In this document: in pieces, positions 6,585-13,314 of the stretch
Layout: each line of letters begins with the position of its first letter
Position numbering within the stretch: position 1 is the stretch's first letter
Origin: a virus
Reading direction: 5' to 3' (one strand)
DNA length: 35,624 nucleotides
IMG/VR virus record: IMGVR_UViG_3300025687_000150
Span: 1-35,624 of that record
Notes under the pieces: model-generated
Told to the model about the DNA's origin: nothing
Databases searched by the model: none
What the model saw: the letters and a program-made list of their open reading frames with translations, nothing else
Position numbers and translations under genes: made by a program

Positions 6585-7409
6585 TCACTTTTGTATTGAT
6601 GGAACCCAATGGGTTGTTCTCTTATCTTTTGTTGTTTCTTTTATGACCTCATTACCTTCAAGATCATACTTTTGATTATACACAGCAAACCTTCTACTAT
6701 ACAAACCTTTTTCACCATTTGAGTTTCTATAAGTTGAAATTGTTGCTCCGCCACTCTCATATGACTTTTTAGCAATTAACTGTGAAAAAAGAGCTAAAGA
6801 GTAAAGCTCTGTATCTGTTAAAGATGAAACAATTCTATGTGGTGAAACCTCAGCATGATACAATATTTCTGCTTTCAAATAATTCCCAACGCCTGAAACT
6901 AACGATTGATTCATTAAGTTTTCTGCTATTGTCTTTTTAGGTTTTTTTGTTATCCCTTTAACAAATTCGCTTCTAAATTTTTCAAAAGAATCAAACTCTC
7001 CTAAAACGTCTGTTCCTAGCGATGCAAGCTTTGTAGTTAATTCGCTAACAGAATTGACATACTTTAATGTCCCAAAATTTCTAATGTCGTTAAAATATAA
7101 TTTTTGATTATCACTAGTTGTGATAATGACTCGCGTATGTTTTGTTGAGTAACTTTGCCAAGCTCCACTCATTCCAAGAGTACACCACAGAGATGACATG
7201 TCATCAAAGAAAAAGTAAATAAACTTTCCTTTACAACTAATTTTTGAAACTCTAAGAGGTATCTCAAAAGACATGTCATTGTAACCTTGAAAAGGTCTTC
7301 CTTTTGAATATCTTCCCGATACTATCTCTATGTCTTTGATACGTTCATTATTTTTAAAAGCTGATTTGAGATAATCAACAGTTTTTTTAACTTCTGGTCC
7401 TTCAGGCAC
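6585..7409 (-). CDS. Fpg/Nei-family DNA glycosylase with zincless finger
   Basis: The protein has 274 residues, the normal length for the family. MPEGPE at the N-terminus gives the catalytic Pro2/Glu3 after Met removal, and Lys60 or Lys62 in CKGKF is the expected conserved lysine. The helix-two-turn-helix is GVGNYLKAEILY (173-184), close to the NEIL1/Nei style. The C-terminal finger ends RTTHWVPSIQ, where typical bacterial enzymes have RTTxxCPxCQ. All four zinc cysteines are missing while the Arg finger (R264) is kept, as in NEIL1 and the mimivirus Nei1 enzyme. The expected activity is excision of oxidised bases with beta/delta-elimination. The start is GTG with a strong SD (GAGGAGG) and overlaps the clpS stop by one base. 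Confidence 0.9.
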   Translation of the reverse strand: MPEGPEVKKTVDYLKSAFKNNERIKDIEIVSGRYSKGRPFQGYNDMSFEIPLRVSKISCKGKFIYFFFDDMSSLWCTLGMSGAWQSYSTKHTRVIITTSDNQKLYFNDIRNFGTLKYVNSVSELTTKLASLGTDVLGEFDSFEKFRSEFVKGITKKPKKTIAENLMNQSLVSGVGNYLKAEILYHAEVSPHRIVSSLTDTELYSLALFSQLIAKKSYESGGATISTYRNSNGEKGLYSRRFAVYNQKYDLEGNEVIKETTKDKRTTHWVPSIQK

Positions 7410-7747
7410 TATTCCTCCTCAAATGTTGCTAGCAAAGGATATCCTAACGTCTTTGCAATTGCAATTGTTTTTTCAGTTTTCGTCTCAGCAACTTCTTTAC
7501 TATACGGACCACCAGCTACTCCTCTACCTTTTTCGTGAACATCCATTGTAATTTCCCAAGCTGCGATATCGCTGTGATGGAAAACAGATACTAAAATTGA
7601 AGCAACTAGTTCCATCGGTGTAAAATCATCGTTATGAAAAAGTACTTTGTACTTCTTGGGTTTCTGATTTTCTTGACGAACTTCGTCCTTATCTAATAAA
7701 TCAACTCCACTGCCGCCTTTACTTGGCGTTTTCTTTTTCTGACTCAT
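7409..7747 (-). CDS. clpS: ClpS adaptor (N-degron recognition) homologue
   Basis: The 112-residue protein has a 30-residue polar N-terminus like the flexible tail of ClpS, then the full ClpS core: NDDFTPMELV (39-48) matches the NDDYTPMEFV motif, DVHEKGRG (69-76) contains His71, equivalent to E. coli His66, and KEVAETK (84-90) is the family hallmark. ClpS delivers proteins with N-terminal Leu, Phe, Tyr or Trp to ClpAP. The pocket Asp/Asp/His residues are kept, so N-degron binding is plausible. The start has AGGAG seven bases upstream and overlaps the MBD4-like gene by 29 bases. A ClpP-like protease is encoded elsewhere in the window, but no ClpA ATPase is visible, so the adaptor would presumably act on the host ClpA. 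Confidence 0.9.
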   Translation of the reverse strand: MSQKKKTPSKGGSGVDLLDKDEVRQENQKPKKYKVLFHNDDFTPMELVASILVSVFHHSDIAAWEITMDVHEKGRGVAGGPYSKEVAETKTEKTIAIAKTLGYPLLATFEEE

Positions 7748-8168
7748 TAAAATACTCCTTTAAAAAATTGTGATAATTTACTAAAGCGCCATCTTTGGGC
7801 TCTACGTTTCTCCAGTCTCCTAAACAAAATATACGATAAGCATCAGAAGCATACTTTCCTACGCCGTAGAGTACTGTTGGATTGTCTTTCCATTCCTTGT
7901 TGATAAAATCATTGGACATTCTTTTAAGTGCTCTAGAACGTCTTTCAGATAAGCCTAACGGACTTATTAACGCTATTAAGTCTTTTTCATTAGCGTTTAA
8001 AAGAGCTTTTGGTGTTGGCCATCTTTTGATTGTTTCCCAGAAATAGGGTTCTGCTGTCAATCTTTTTGTTAAGTTACAAAAGATGCAACAAACAAATATC
8101 TTCCATGGGTCGTCATAAATTTGTTCTTGTAAAAGCGTGTAAGGTGATTCAGGTGGTTTCCAATCCAT
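7719..8168 (-). CDS. MBD4-type thymine/uracil mismatch DNA glycosylase (HhH-GPD)
   Basis: The 149-residue protein is a compact HhH-GPD glycosylase. It follows the catalytic domain of vertebrate MBD4 nearly end to end: DDPWKIFVCCIFCNLT (19-34), SPLGL (69-73), the helix-hairpin-helix YGVGKYASDAYRIF (101-114), and VEPKD (122-126), where D126 matches the catalytic Asp of MBD4 (VHPED). It has no methyl-CpG-binding domain and no Fe-S cluster cysteines like those of MutY or EndoIII. MBD4 removes T or U opposite G. Here it would repair deaminated cytosine or 5-methylcytosine, or process modified DNA. A good SD (GGAGG) and a strong promoter-like element lie just upstream, so it heads a repair/proteolysis operon. 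Confidence 0.88.
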   Translation of the reverse strand: MDWKPPESPYTLLQEQIYDDPWKIFVCCIFCNLTKRLTAEPYFWETIKRWPTPKALLNANEKDLIALISPLGLSERRSRALKRMSNDFINKEWKDNPTVLYGVGKYASDAYRIFCLGDWRNVEPKDGALVNYHNFLKEYFNESEKENAK

Positions 8169-8184
8169 AATGCCTCCTACTTTT

Positions 8185-8213
8185 ATTATAACACTAAAAT
8201 TTATTCTTTTGCA
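8185..8213 (-). promoter_or_regulatory. Sigma70-like promoter with extended -10 (TGCAAA-N17-TATAAT)
   Basis: The minus strand reads TGCAAA (8213-8208), 17 bases, then TATAAT (8190-8185), with TGT before the -10. The -35 overlaps the last codons of the J-like gene, and the start of the MBD4-like gene is 17 bases downstream of the -10, giving a short leader. It is the twin of the element at 4131-4159. Confidence 0.6.
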
Positions 8214-8935
8214 CGCTTCAATCTTCTTCTTTTAGCAATAAAGTTATTTGGTCTTTCTCCTGGCTTACGATTAGGTCTTTTTGATTTAATAACTTCTTCT
8301 AAATTTTCTTCGCTGATGTTAAATCCTTGTTGCCTTAAATAATTTTCCAAAAATACTTTCTTTTGGTCTTCTGGTAATCCATCCCAGATTACGTAAGTAT
8401 TATTTTTAAGTAAGTTAATTTTTTGAGATTTTTCAGAAACAGCACACACCAAAATCATTCTATGCTCTTCTGTTATTTTTTTTGGTTTAACTCTTACTTC
8501 ATTAGCAGTCACTAACAAATCTGCGTCTTTTTTATCATTGAAATAATCTTTACACTTAATGTATATTTCGCTATAAAAAACTTTATCTTCTTGTCTAAAA
8601 CTAATCAAAGTATCAGGATGTGTCTTTTTTGAAACTTCTTTAAAAATTGATTTTTGCCAGCCTGACTTTCTTGGTTTTAGAGCGGATGATGTTTGTTTCT
8701 TATCTTGTATTATCTGTTGATCGTGATCGGGACTTTTATTTTGTTGTTCATCAGACTTGGGAAAATAGTTATTACTAAATTTTTCTTTTTGACTTTTCTC
8801 AACTAATTTATAAGCTTCACTTAAACGATAATTCAAGTCAAGTCTTCCGTTAAATTCTTTTTCTTCTAATATCGTAAATTCAGCATTTAATGACTTAATC
8901 TGATAAATGATTTTGTCATATTCTAGTTCATGCAT
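8201..8935 (-). CDS. Protein with J-domain-like HPD motif and basic tail
   Basis: The 244-residue protein has a charged, probably coiled-coil N-terminal half and then a segment of about 50 residues around KSIFKEVSKKTHPDTL (95-110), followed by a helix. This helix-HPD-helix pattern is that of a J domain, the part of DnaJ that stimulates Hsp70 ATPase. The HPD triad is at 106-108, and the segment is short and divergent. The C-terminus is strongly basic (RRRLKRAKE). No zinc-finger or G/F region of classical DnaJ is present. A J-like phage protein could recruit host DnaK or work as an assembly chaperone; this is inference. The SD is weak. It is the last gene of the 10629-8201 run. Confidence 0.55.
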   Translation of the reverse strand: MHELEYDKIIYQIKSLNAEFTILEEKEFNGRLDLNYRLSEAYKLVEKSQKEKFSNNYFPKSDEQQNKSPDHDQQIIQDKKQTSSALKPRKSGWQKSIFKEVSKKTHPDTLISFRQEDKVFYSEIYIKCKDYFNDKKDADLLVTANEVRVKPKKITEEHRMILVCAVSEKSQKINLLKNNTYVIWDGLPEDQKKVFLENYLRQQGFNISEENLEEVIKSKRPNRKPGERPNNFIAKRRRLKRAKE

Positions 8936-8941
8936 TTAATG

Positions 8942-9439
8942 TTATTTCTTTTTTCTTTTTAACACATTAAAGAGATTCTGAATATCTTTGTCTGTTATGA
9001 CATTATCTTTTCTTTTTCTCTCTTTACTCTCGCTAATTTTCGATGTTTTAGAATTTATTACGCTCACAGTGGGTTGTGATTCAACCAAAACTGCAGAAGC
9101 GTTTACTTTTGGTTTTCTTCTAGGAGTTCTTACAATAGCTTCAGCTGTAACTGAAACAGATTTTTCAAATTTTGTTTTTAATTCTAAAGGTACAAATATT
9201 CTATCATCGACTAAAACTTCTAAGTGAGAATCGTAAGTGCCTTCTTTTAAAACATTGCCGAGCTCAGGAACAATAACTACTAACTCACCTTCTGAATCTT
9301 GTTCTCCTTCAAAAATGAGTGACATTTCTGGAGCTTCTAAAACTAAACGACTAATTGTTTTACCTGGACGACTTCCTTCAATGTTAACTTTAAATCTTAA
9401 TTCATTTTCTTCATCAAGCATCAAATCAATCGGTTTCAT
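8942..9439 (-). CDS. Unknown protein: beta-rich domain plus basic tail, possible virion protein
   Basis: The 165-residue protein has residues 1-100 with alternating hydrophobic beta-strand pattern (for example TISRLVLEAPEMSLIFEG) and a basic, Ser/Lys-rich, probably disordered C-terminus ending in KRKKK. I do not recognise the family. The start has GGAG eight bases upstream and overlaps the end of the preceding gene by 14 bases, so it is translated in series with the small genes on either side. The order, between likely structural genes, makes a head, neck or tail accessory protein plausible, but nothing in the sequence proves it. Confidence 0.6.
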   Translation of the reverse strand: MKPIDLMLDEENELRFKVNIEGSRPGKTISRLVLEAPEMSLIFEGEQDSEGELVVIVPELGNVLKEGTYDSHLEVLVDDRIFVPLELKTKFEKSVSVTAEAIVRTPRRKPKVNASAVLVESQPTVSVINSKTSKISESKERKRKDNVITDKDIQNLFNVLKRKKK

Positions 9440-9791
9440 TATCTTTTCTCCTAATTCTTAAACGAGATACCCAAACTCTAAATTTCGAATCTTTCTTAAA
9501 TGTAATCTGTTCAGGAGTCGCCTCAACTTTAACATCTTTCTGTTTCGACAAGTTAAATGTTTTCGTTATTGTATTAATTATGGGCTTGATCAATTCTTTT
9601 CCATTGATTTCAACTAACTTTGCTGTTATTTTAAACTTTTCATAATCTTCAATTAATTCTTCTTTTCGGCGTCGTCCATGTTGTACAGCGCCTCTAATTA
9701 CTTCTGCAACGGCTGCTAAAACACCACCGTATCCCATTGTAACAATTCTTTGGTTGCTTGAAAATCCTTTTGTTACAATGGGAGAAACCAT
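9426..9791 (-). CDS. Unknown small basic protein, possibly virion-associated
   Basis: The protein has 121 residues. A glycine/alanine-rich stretch (GYGGVLAAVAEVIRGAV, 20-36) is followed by RRRK and then a mixed charged domain ending in basic RVWVSRLRIRRK. There is no recognised domain. The ATG overlaps the stop of the upstream gene (TAATG), which implies coupled translation, and the gene overlaps the next one by 14 bases. It could be a small membrane-interacting or structural protein, because the Gly/Ala helix is amphipathic rather than fully hydrophobic. Function not assigned. Confidence 0.6.
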   Translation of the reverse strand: MVSPIVTKGFSSNQRIVTMGYGGVLAAVAEVIRGAVQHGRRRKEELIEDYEKFKITAKLVEINGKELIKPIINTITKTFNLSKQKDVKVEATPEQITFKKDSKFRVWVSRLRIRRKDNETD

Positions 9792-10222
9792 TAACTACTT
9801 CTCAATCTTTCAAATACTGCATCTACTGCTGGATTTCCTGCGCTATCTTTTAAATTAAATCGAGCTATTTCTGTTGAATTGTCGTCTTTATAAAAAATCA
9901 TCTCATTTGTATTTTCATCAATAAGCCATCTTCCAGTTGTCATAAAACGAGTAAATCTTATGTCAACAGCAGATTCTATTTCTTCTAAAGCATAAACTGA
10001 AGTTCCATCTACGTCCCAAACAATAGATCCACTAAAGTCTGTTCTAACATCAAAAGAAGATCCGTAATGACCGGTCCCAGCTACTAATTCATAAACTCCT
10101 GTATTTCTTCTTGACAAGTAAGTCGTACCATCTGCCCAAAGCAATCTAAAATAAACATTAGCAGCTTGTCCTGTTTGACTAGTTCCTAAGTTTGTTGCTT
10201 TAAACATTTTTAAGTTAGCCAT
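9791..10222 (-). CDS. Probable phage structural/tail-tip protein
   Basis: The 143-residue protein has a pattern seen in small phage tail and fibre-associated proteins: short beta-strands, ADGTTYLSRRNTGVYELVAG (30-49), and a C-terminal half with TGRWLIDENTNEMIFYKDDN followed by IARFNLKD. Comparable phrases (an R-WxID-x5-MxFYxDD-x5-ARFxLxD pattern) recur in siphovirus and myovirus tail proteins; this is from memory and not searched. A good SD (GAGGAAG) precedes the ATG, which overlaps the upstream stop (TAATG). It follows the fibre cluster in transcription order, which supports a tail role. Confidence 0.6.
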   Translation of the reverse strand: MANLKMFKATNLGTSQTGQAANVYFRLLWADGTTYLSRRNTGVYELVAGTGHYGSSFDVRTDFSGSIVWDVDGTSVYALEEIESAVDIRFTRFMTTGRWLIDENTNEMIFYKDDNSTEIARFNLKDSAGNPAVDAVFERLRSS

Positions 10223-10629
10223 TATTCTTCCTCGACATCAAAGTCTTCATTACTAACTATTTGATCTTTTAAATTTCTAACTTTTTTTAGCGATTCCGGT
10301 CTCTCTCCAATTTCTCTTTTTAAAGGATCTTTGCCTGATGATAACTCTGATTTTATTTTTTCTTCTCTTTCGTAAGCTTCAATCAATCCTTTAAAAGACT
10401 GCTTTTGAACAATCAAATTATTGAGAGAAAGTAAGTTCTTATTAACAAAAGACTTGAGCGATAAAAGACCTTTAGCACATACTTCGTAAGATTTATTTGA
10501 ATCAGATGCTGCTTCTACTAAAATAGTATCTATAAATTGATCTATTTGTGTGTAAGCATTTTGTGAAGATTTTTCAATGTCATTTTGTTCTTCAATTTTT
10601 TTAATCTTTTCTTCAATAAATTTTTTCAC
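10222..10629 (-). CDS. Unknown helical charged protein (GTG start)
   Basis: From the GTG chosen here the product has 135 residues, is rich in Lys/Glu and is almost entirely predicted helical or coiled-coil by eye (for example KKFIEEKIKKIEEQ at the start and a Lys/Glu-rich stretch in the second half). The GTG has AGGA six bases upstream. A TTG six codons further upstream is less likely. The C-terminus is acidic (EDFDVEEE). No domain is recognised; a chaperone for fibre assembly or a scaffold is possible from the shape and position. It is the first gene after a terminator, and overlaps the next start as TAATG. Confidence 0.6.
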   Translation of the reverse strand: MKKFIEEKIKKIEEQNDIEKSSQNAYTQIDQFIDTILVEAASDSNKSYEVCAKGLLSLKSFVNKNLLSLNNLIVQKQSFKGLIEAYEREEKIKSELSSGKDPLKREIGERPESLKKVRNLKDQIVSNEDFDVEEE

Positions 10630-10696
10630 GGTTATCCTATCCCTCAAAATAAATGTTATTAATTGTATTTAAATATCACTAAAAAGTAAATACAAA

Positions 10697-10720
10697 AAAG
10701 GGCTTCAAAAGAAGCCCTTT
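10697..10720 (-). terminator. Rho-independent terminator after the 745-residue fibre gene
   Basis: The stem AAGGGCTTC/GAAGCCCTT, with one further A-T pair at its base and an AAAA loop, is followed on the minus strand by TTTTTTGTATTT. It lies 19 bases past the fibre stop codon. Confidence 0.9.
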
Positions 10721-10739
10721 AAAATATTAAATCAAAAAA

Positions 10740-12977
10740 TTATCGAGTGATAACTTGAATAATATCATCTGCTTCAAGGCTGAAAGCGAACTTGAGAGTA
10801 TCATCATCAATATGAGTATAATCTGCGTCAGCATCACCATCTGAACCTGAAACTAGAAGCGCACCATTAACGTAAACTTCAACCTTGTTAACTAGATCAG
10901 CATCAGAAATTCCACTCAGATCCAAATTGTCAGAAGTAAGAAGAGTTGTTAATCCTGCTGTTTTAGAAGATCCCAAGTCAATATTTCCAGCTGCAATTGT
11001 TTGTGTAGCTTTGACAATTGTTCTTCTAAGAGAAGCACCAGCTGGGTCAGCCCACGATAACACACCTGAACCGTTGGTTGTTAAAGCGTAACCGTTAGTT
11101 CCATCTGCCGCAGGTAATTGATAAACTGTATCGTCTGGTGAACTAGGAGCTTTAAAACCAACGTAGTTCGTTTCTCCAATATTATAGTAACGTGATTCAA
11201 AAGCAGAAGCACCACCCTTGAATTCAATTCTAGATCCTGTAAGTGTTAAAGCACCACCTGCAGATCCAAACCCACCTTGCAAACCACCAATCGCGATTGT
11301 TGCATCAGCACCTGATCCAGTTACCATTAAGTAACCAGTACCTGCACTATCATCAAGACCTAAAACAACAGTACCTAAATCGTTTGCAGCAATAACGATG
11401 TCAGTTCCCCCTTGACTTTTTATAATTGCAGATTGTCCAGTAGCAAATTGAATTTCGTTAGCTTGGGATATACTATTGTGAATAACTTTGAACATGTCTG
11501 ATTCTAAGTCTCTGATATAAACACCGTCACCACTTCCTTCAAGTTTTAATGCTTGCCCGCCAATCGAAGCTGAAAGTACTAAATCGCTAGATGAATTAGT
11601 AATCTTACCAAATGTTGTTCCGCCATCCATGAAAACAATGTCTGCGCCATTGGCATCAAGATAGATGTCACCACCCGCTTCGATTGTAAGATCGTTAGAA
11701 GCATTCGCTTCAATCTTTTGAGTATCAGCACCGAATGTTAAACCAATGTCTTGAGGAATGTTAACATCAGCCTCAGCAGTGAGATTGATGTCGCCACCTT
11801 TGATTGTTAAATCAGTACCGTCACCTTCAATGATTTCACCGTCGTTACCAAAAGTTAGACCAATATTAGCAGGAATATTAATGTCACCATTAGCACCTAC
11901 AGCAAAAGAAATATCAGTTCCGTCACCTGAAATTGTTTCGTTTCCAGCAAAATCAAAAGAGATAGTTGAAGCAACAACTGTATCTAATTCTCCTTGAGCA
12001 GGAGTAGCAACAAAGCTAGCTGAAGATGGTGAAGTTGCTGTTGTAGCAAAAACAAATTTAGATGCAGAACCATCATAGTAAAGTGCAGGTTGCTTATCTG
12101 CTAAAGCACCACCAGCGAAAACAACACCTCTATCGTTTCCAGAGGGACCGTAAGCGGTTGAACCTGTTGTAGCTAAGCCGATGATATTGTCTTCGACAGT
12201 CATGTTTTCAACATTTACTGTAATAGTATCTCCATTAACAGTAAGATCACCCGTAACAGTAAGGTTATCATTAACTGTTACTTCAGAAGTTGTGTGACCA
12301 ATATTGATAGCACGACCGCTGCTGTTAGTACCGATTGATATTGATCCTGCGCTAGCATCAATTGTCACAGCTCCTGAAGCATCAATATCAAGTGTAGAAG
12401 AATTAATATCAATTGCAACGTCAGCAGCAACACCGATATCAATACCACCTGCTCCATCGATGGAGACCTTACCACTATTAGAAGCGTCAATGTCAACACC
12501 AGTGTGTCCATCTAAGACAAGATTCCCGGCATTGGAATCAACAGTTAAGTTTCCTGCTGTAGTATTGATAACTGAAGTAGCACCTGCTTGAATATCAAAA
12601 GCACCTGCTGATACAACGTCTGCACCTGTTCCGCTATCGTGAGTAATTGTTACGTCTTGGTCATTACCTAATTGTAATGCTTTTCCGTCAGCGATAAAAA
12701 TATCACCCCATTCAACAGAGGTTGAACCGATGTCCTGACCACCCACTGAATCTGGTACGATTGACTGAGAAAATTCACCAGCAGCTGCCTCTGTGAAAGA
12801 ATCAGCACCATGAATTTTCTTAATACTTGCAGCTAAGTGAGAAAGTACTGACGCAAGATCCGAAGAATCAATCGAACCTGTCGCAGAAGCTGCTGTAATA
12901 ATTTGATCATTGATTTGGCCAGAACCAATACCAAAAGATCCTGTTACTTGTTGTAACCTTAATTGTGTTCTACTCAT
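10740..12977 (-). CDS. Tail fibre protein with repetitive beta-structure
   Basis: The 745-residue protein is low in Cys and rich in Gly, Ser, Thr, Asp and Ala. It contains many strand-turn repeats of the type DIDASGAVTIDASAG and NLTVTGDLTVNGDTITV, which are common in long phage fibres and predict a trimeric beta-helix. The N-terminal ~60 residues, ending in the helix ASVLSHLAASIKKIHGADSF, probably attach it to the baseplate or to another fibre. The last ~90 residues form a globular tip module with VNGALLVSGSDGDADADY and SLEADDIIQ, also present in the 508-residue fibre. The start has AAGGAG six to seven bases upstream. Receptor binding is the expected role; the receptor cannot be inferred. Confidence 0.85.
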   Translation of the reverse strand: MSRTQLRLQQVTGSFGIGSGQINDQIITAASATGSIDSSDLASVLSHLAASIKKIHGADSFTEAAAGEFSQSIVPDSVGGQDIGSTSVEWGDIFIADGKALQLGNDQDVTITHDSGTGADVVSAGAFDIQAGATSVINTTAGNLTVDSNAGNLVLDGHTGVDIDASNSGKVSIDGAGGIDIGVAADVAIDINSSTLDIDASGAVTIDASAGSISIGTNSSGRAINIGHTTSEVTVNDNLTVTGDLTVNGDTITVNVENMTVEDNIIGLATTGSTAYGPSGNDRGVVFAGGALADKQPALYYDGSASKFVFATTATSPSSASFVATPAQGELDTVVASTISFDFAGNETISGDGTDISFAVGANGDINIPANIGLTFGNDGEIIEGDGTDLTIKGGDINLTAEADVNIPQDIGLTFGADTQKIEANASNDLTIEAGGDIYLDANGADIVFMDGGTTFGKITNSSSDLVLSASIGGQALKLEGSGDGVYIRDLESDMFKVIHNSISQANEIQFATGQSAIIKSQGGTDIVIAANDLGTVVLGLDDSAGTGYLMVTGSGADATIAIGGLQGGFGSAGGALTLTGSRIEFKGGASAFESRYYNIGETNYVGFKAPSSPDDTVYQLPAADGTNGYALTTNGSGVLSWADPAGASLRRTIVKATQTIAAGNIDLGSSKTAGLTTLLTSDNLDLSGISDADLVNKVEVYVNGALLVSGSDGDADADYTHIDDDTLKFAFSLEADDIIQVITR

Positions 12978-13064
12978 GTTTGTCTCCTTTAAATTAATGA
13001 GTTTGGGGACTTAACTTGACTTTACTTAACTGATATTAAATATATCTGATTAGAAACAAAGTGA

Positions 13065-13313
13065 CTAAGATTTGTATAAAATACTTTTTAGATTCTTCAT
13101 TATAGAATCAAAACGAGCAGACTCACTATTTACGTAATCGACGGCTAGTGCCGGTCCTTTGTTGTTAGGATCGTCAAATTTAAAATTAAATTTTCCTTTG
13201 TAGTCTCTATCTGCACTGATCAATTTTAGACCTTTCATCATAACATAAGAAGCAATTGCAATGTCAGACGTTTCAAAATAGTTTTGTATACATTGATTTG
13301 ACATTTTAGACAT
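13065..13313 (-). CDS. DUF5659-like small protein
   Basis: The 82-residue protein follows the DUF5659 pattern: ETSDIAIASYVMMKGLKLIS (14-33), a KFNFKFDDP strand, ALAVDYVNS, then FDSIMKNLKSILYK at the C-terminus. The family is widespread in phages and in mobile regions of bacteria, and its function is unknown. The gene lies between two fibre genes: its ATG follows the stop of the 508-residue fibre by one base, with GAGG nine bases upstream. It may be co-expressed with the fibre as a small accessory factor. A second in-frame ATG three codons later is the alternative start. Confidence 0.7.
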   Translation of the reverse strand: MSKMSNQCIQNYFETSDIAIASYVMMKGLKLISADRDYKGKFNFKFDDPNNKGPALAVDYVNSESARFDSIMKNLKSILYKS

Positions 13314-13314
13314 T

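Noticed and set aside
9237-9461. Plus-strand open frames at 8988-9227 and 9237-9461
   Set aside because: They overlap a minus gene with good coupling to neighbours; no SD or conserved-looking motif in the plus frames.
12304-12591. Plus-strand open frames opposite the tail fibre genes (also 10885-11091, 11758-11997, 14947-15174)
   Set aside because: They are complements of Gly/Ser/Asp-rich repeats; the minus frames have SDs and coherent fibre motifs.
10740-12977. Repetitive sequence suggestive of a CRISPR array or microsatellite
   Set aside because: The repeats are protein-level strand-turn repeats in one open frame, with no constant direct repeat and spacer pattern.
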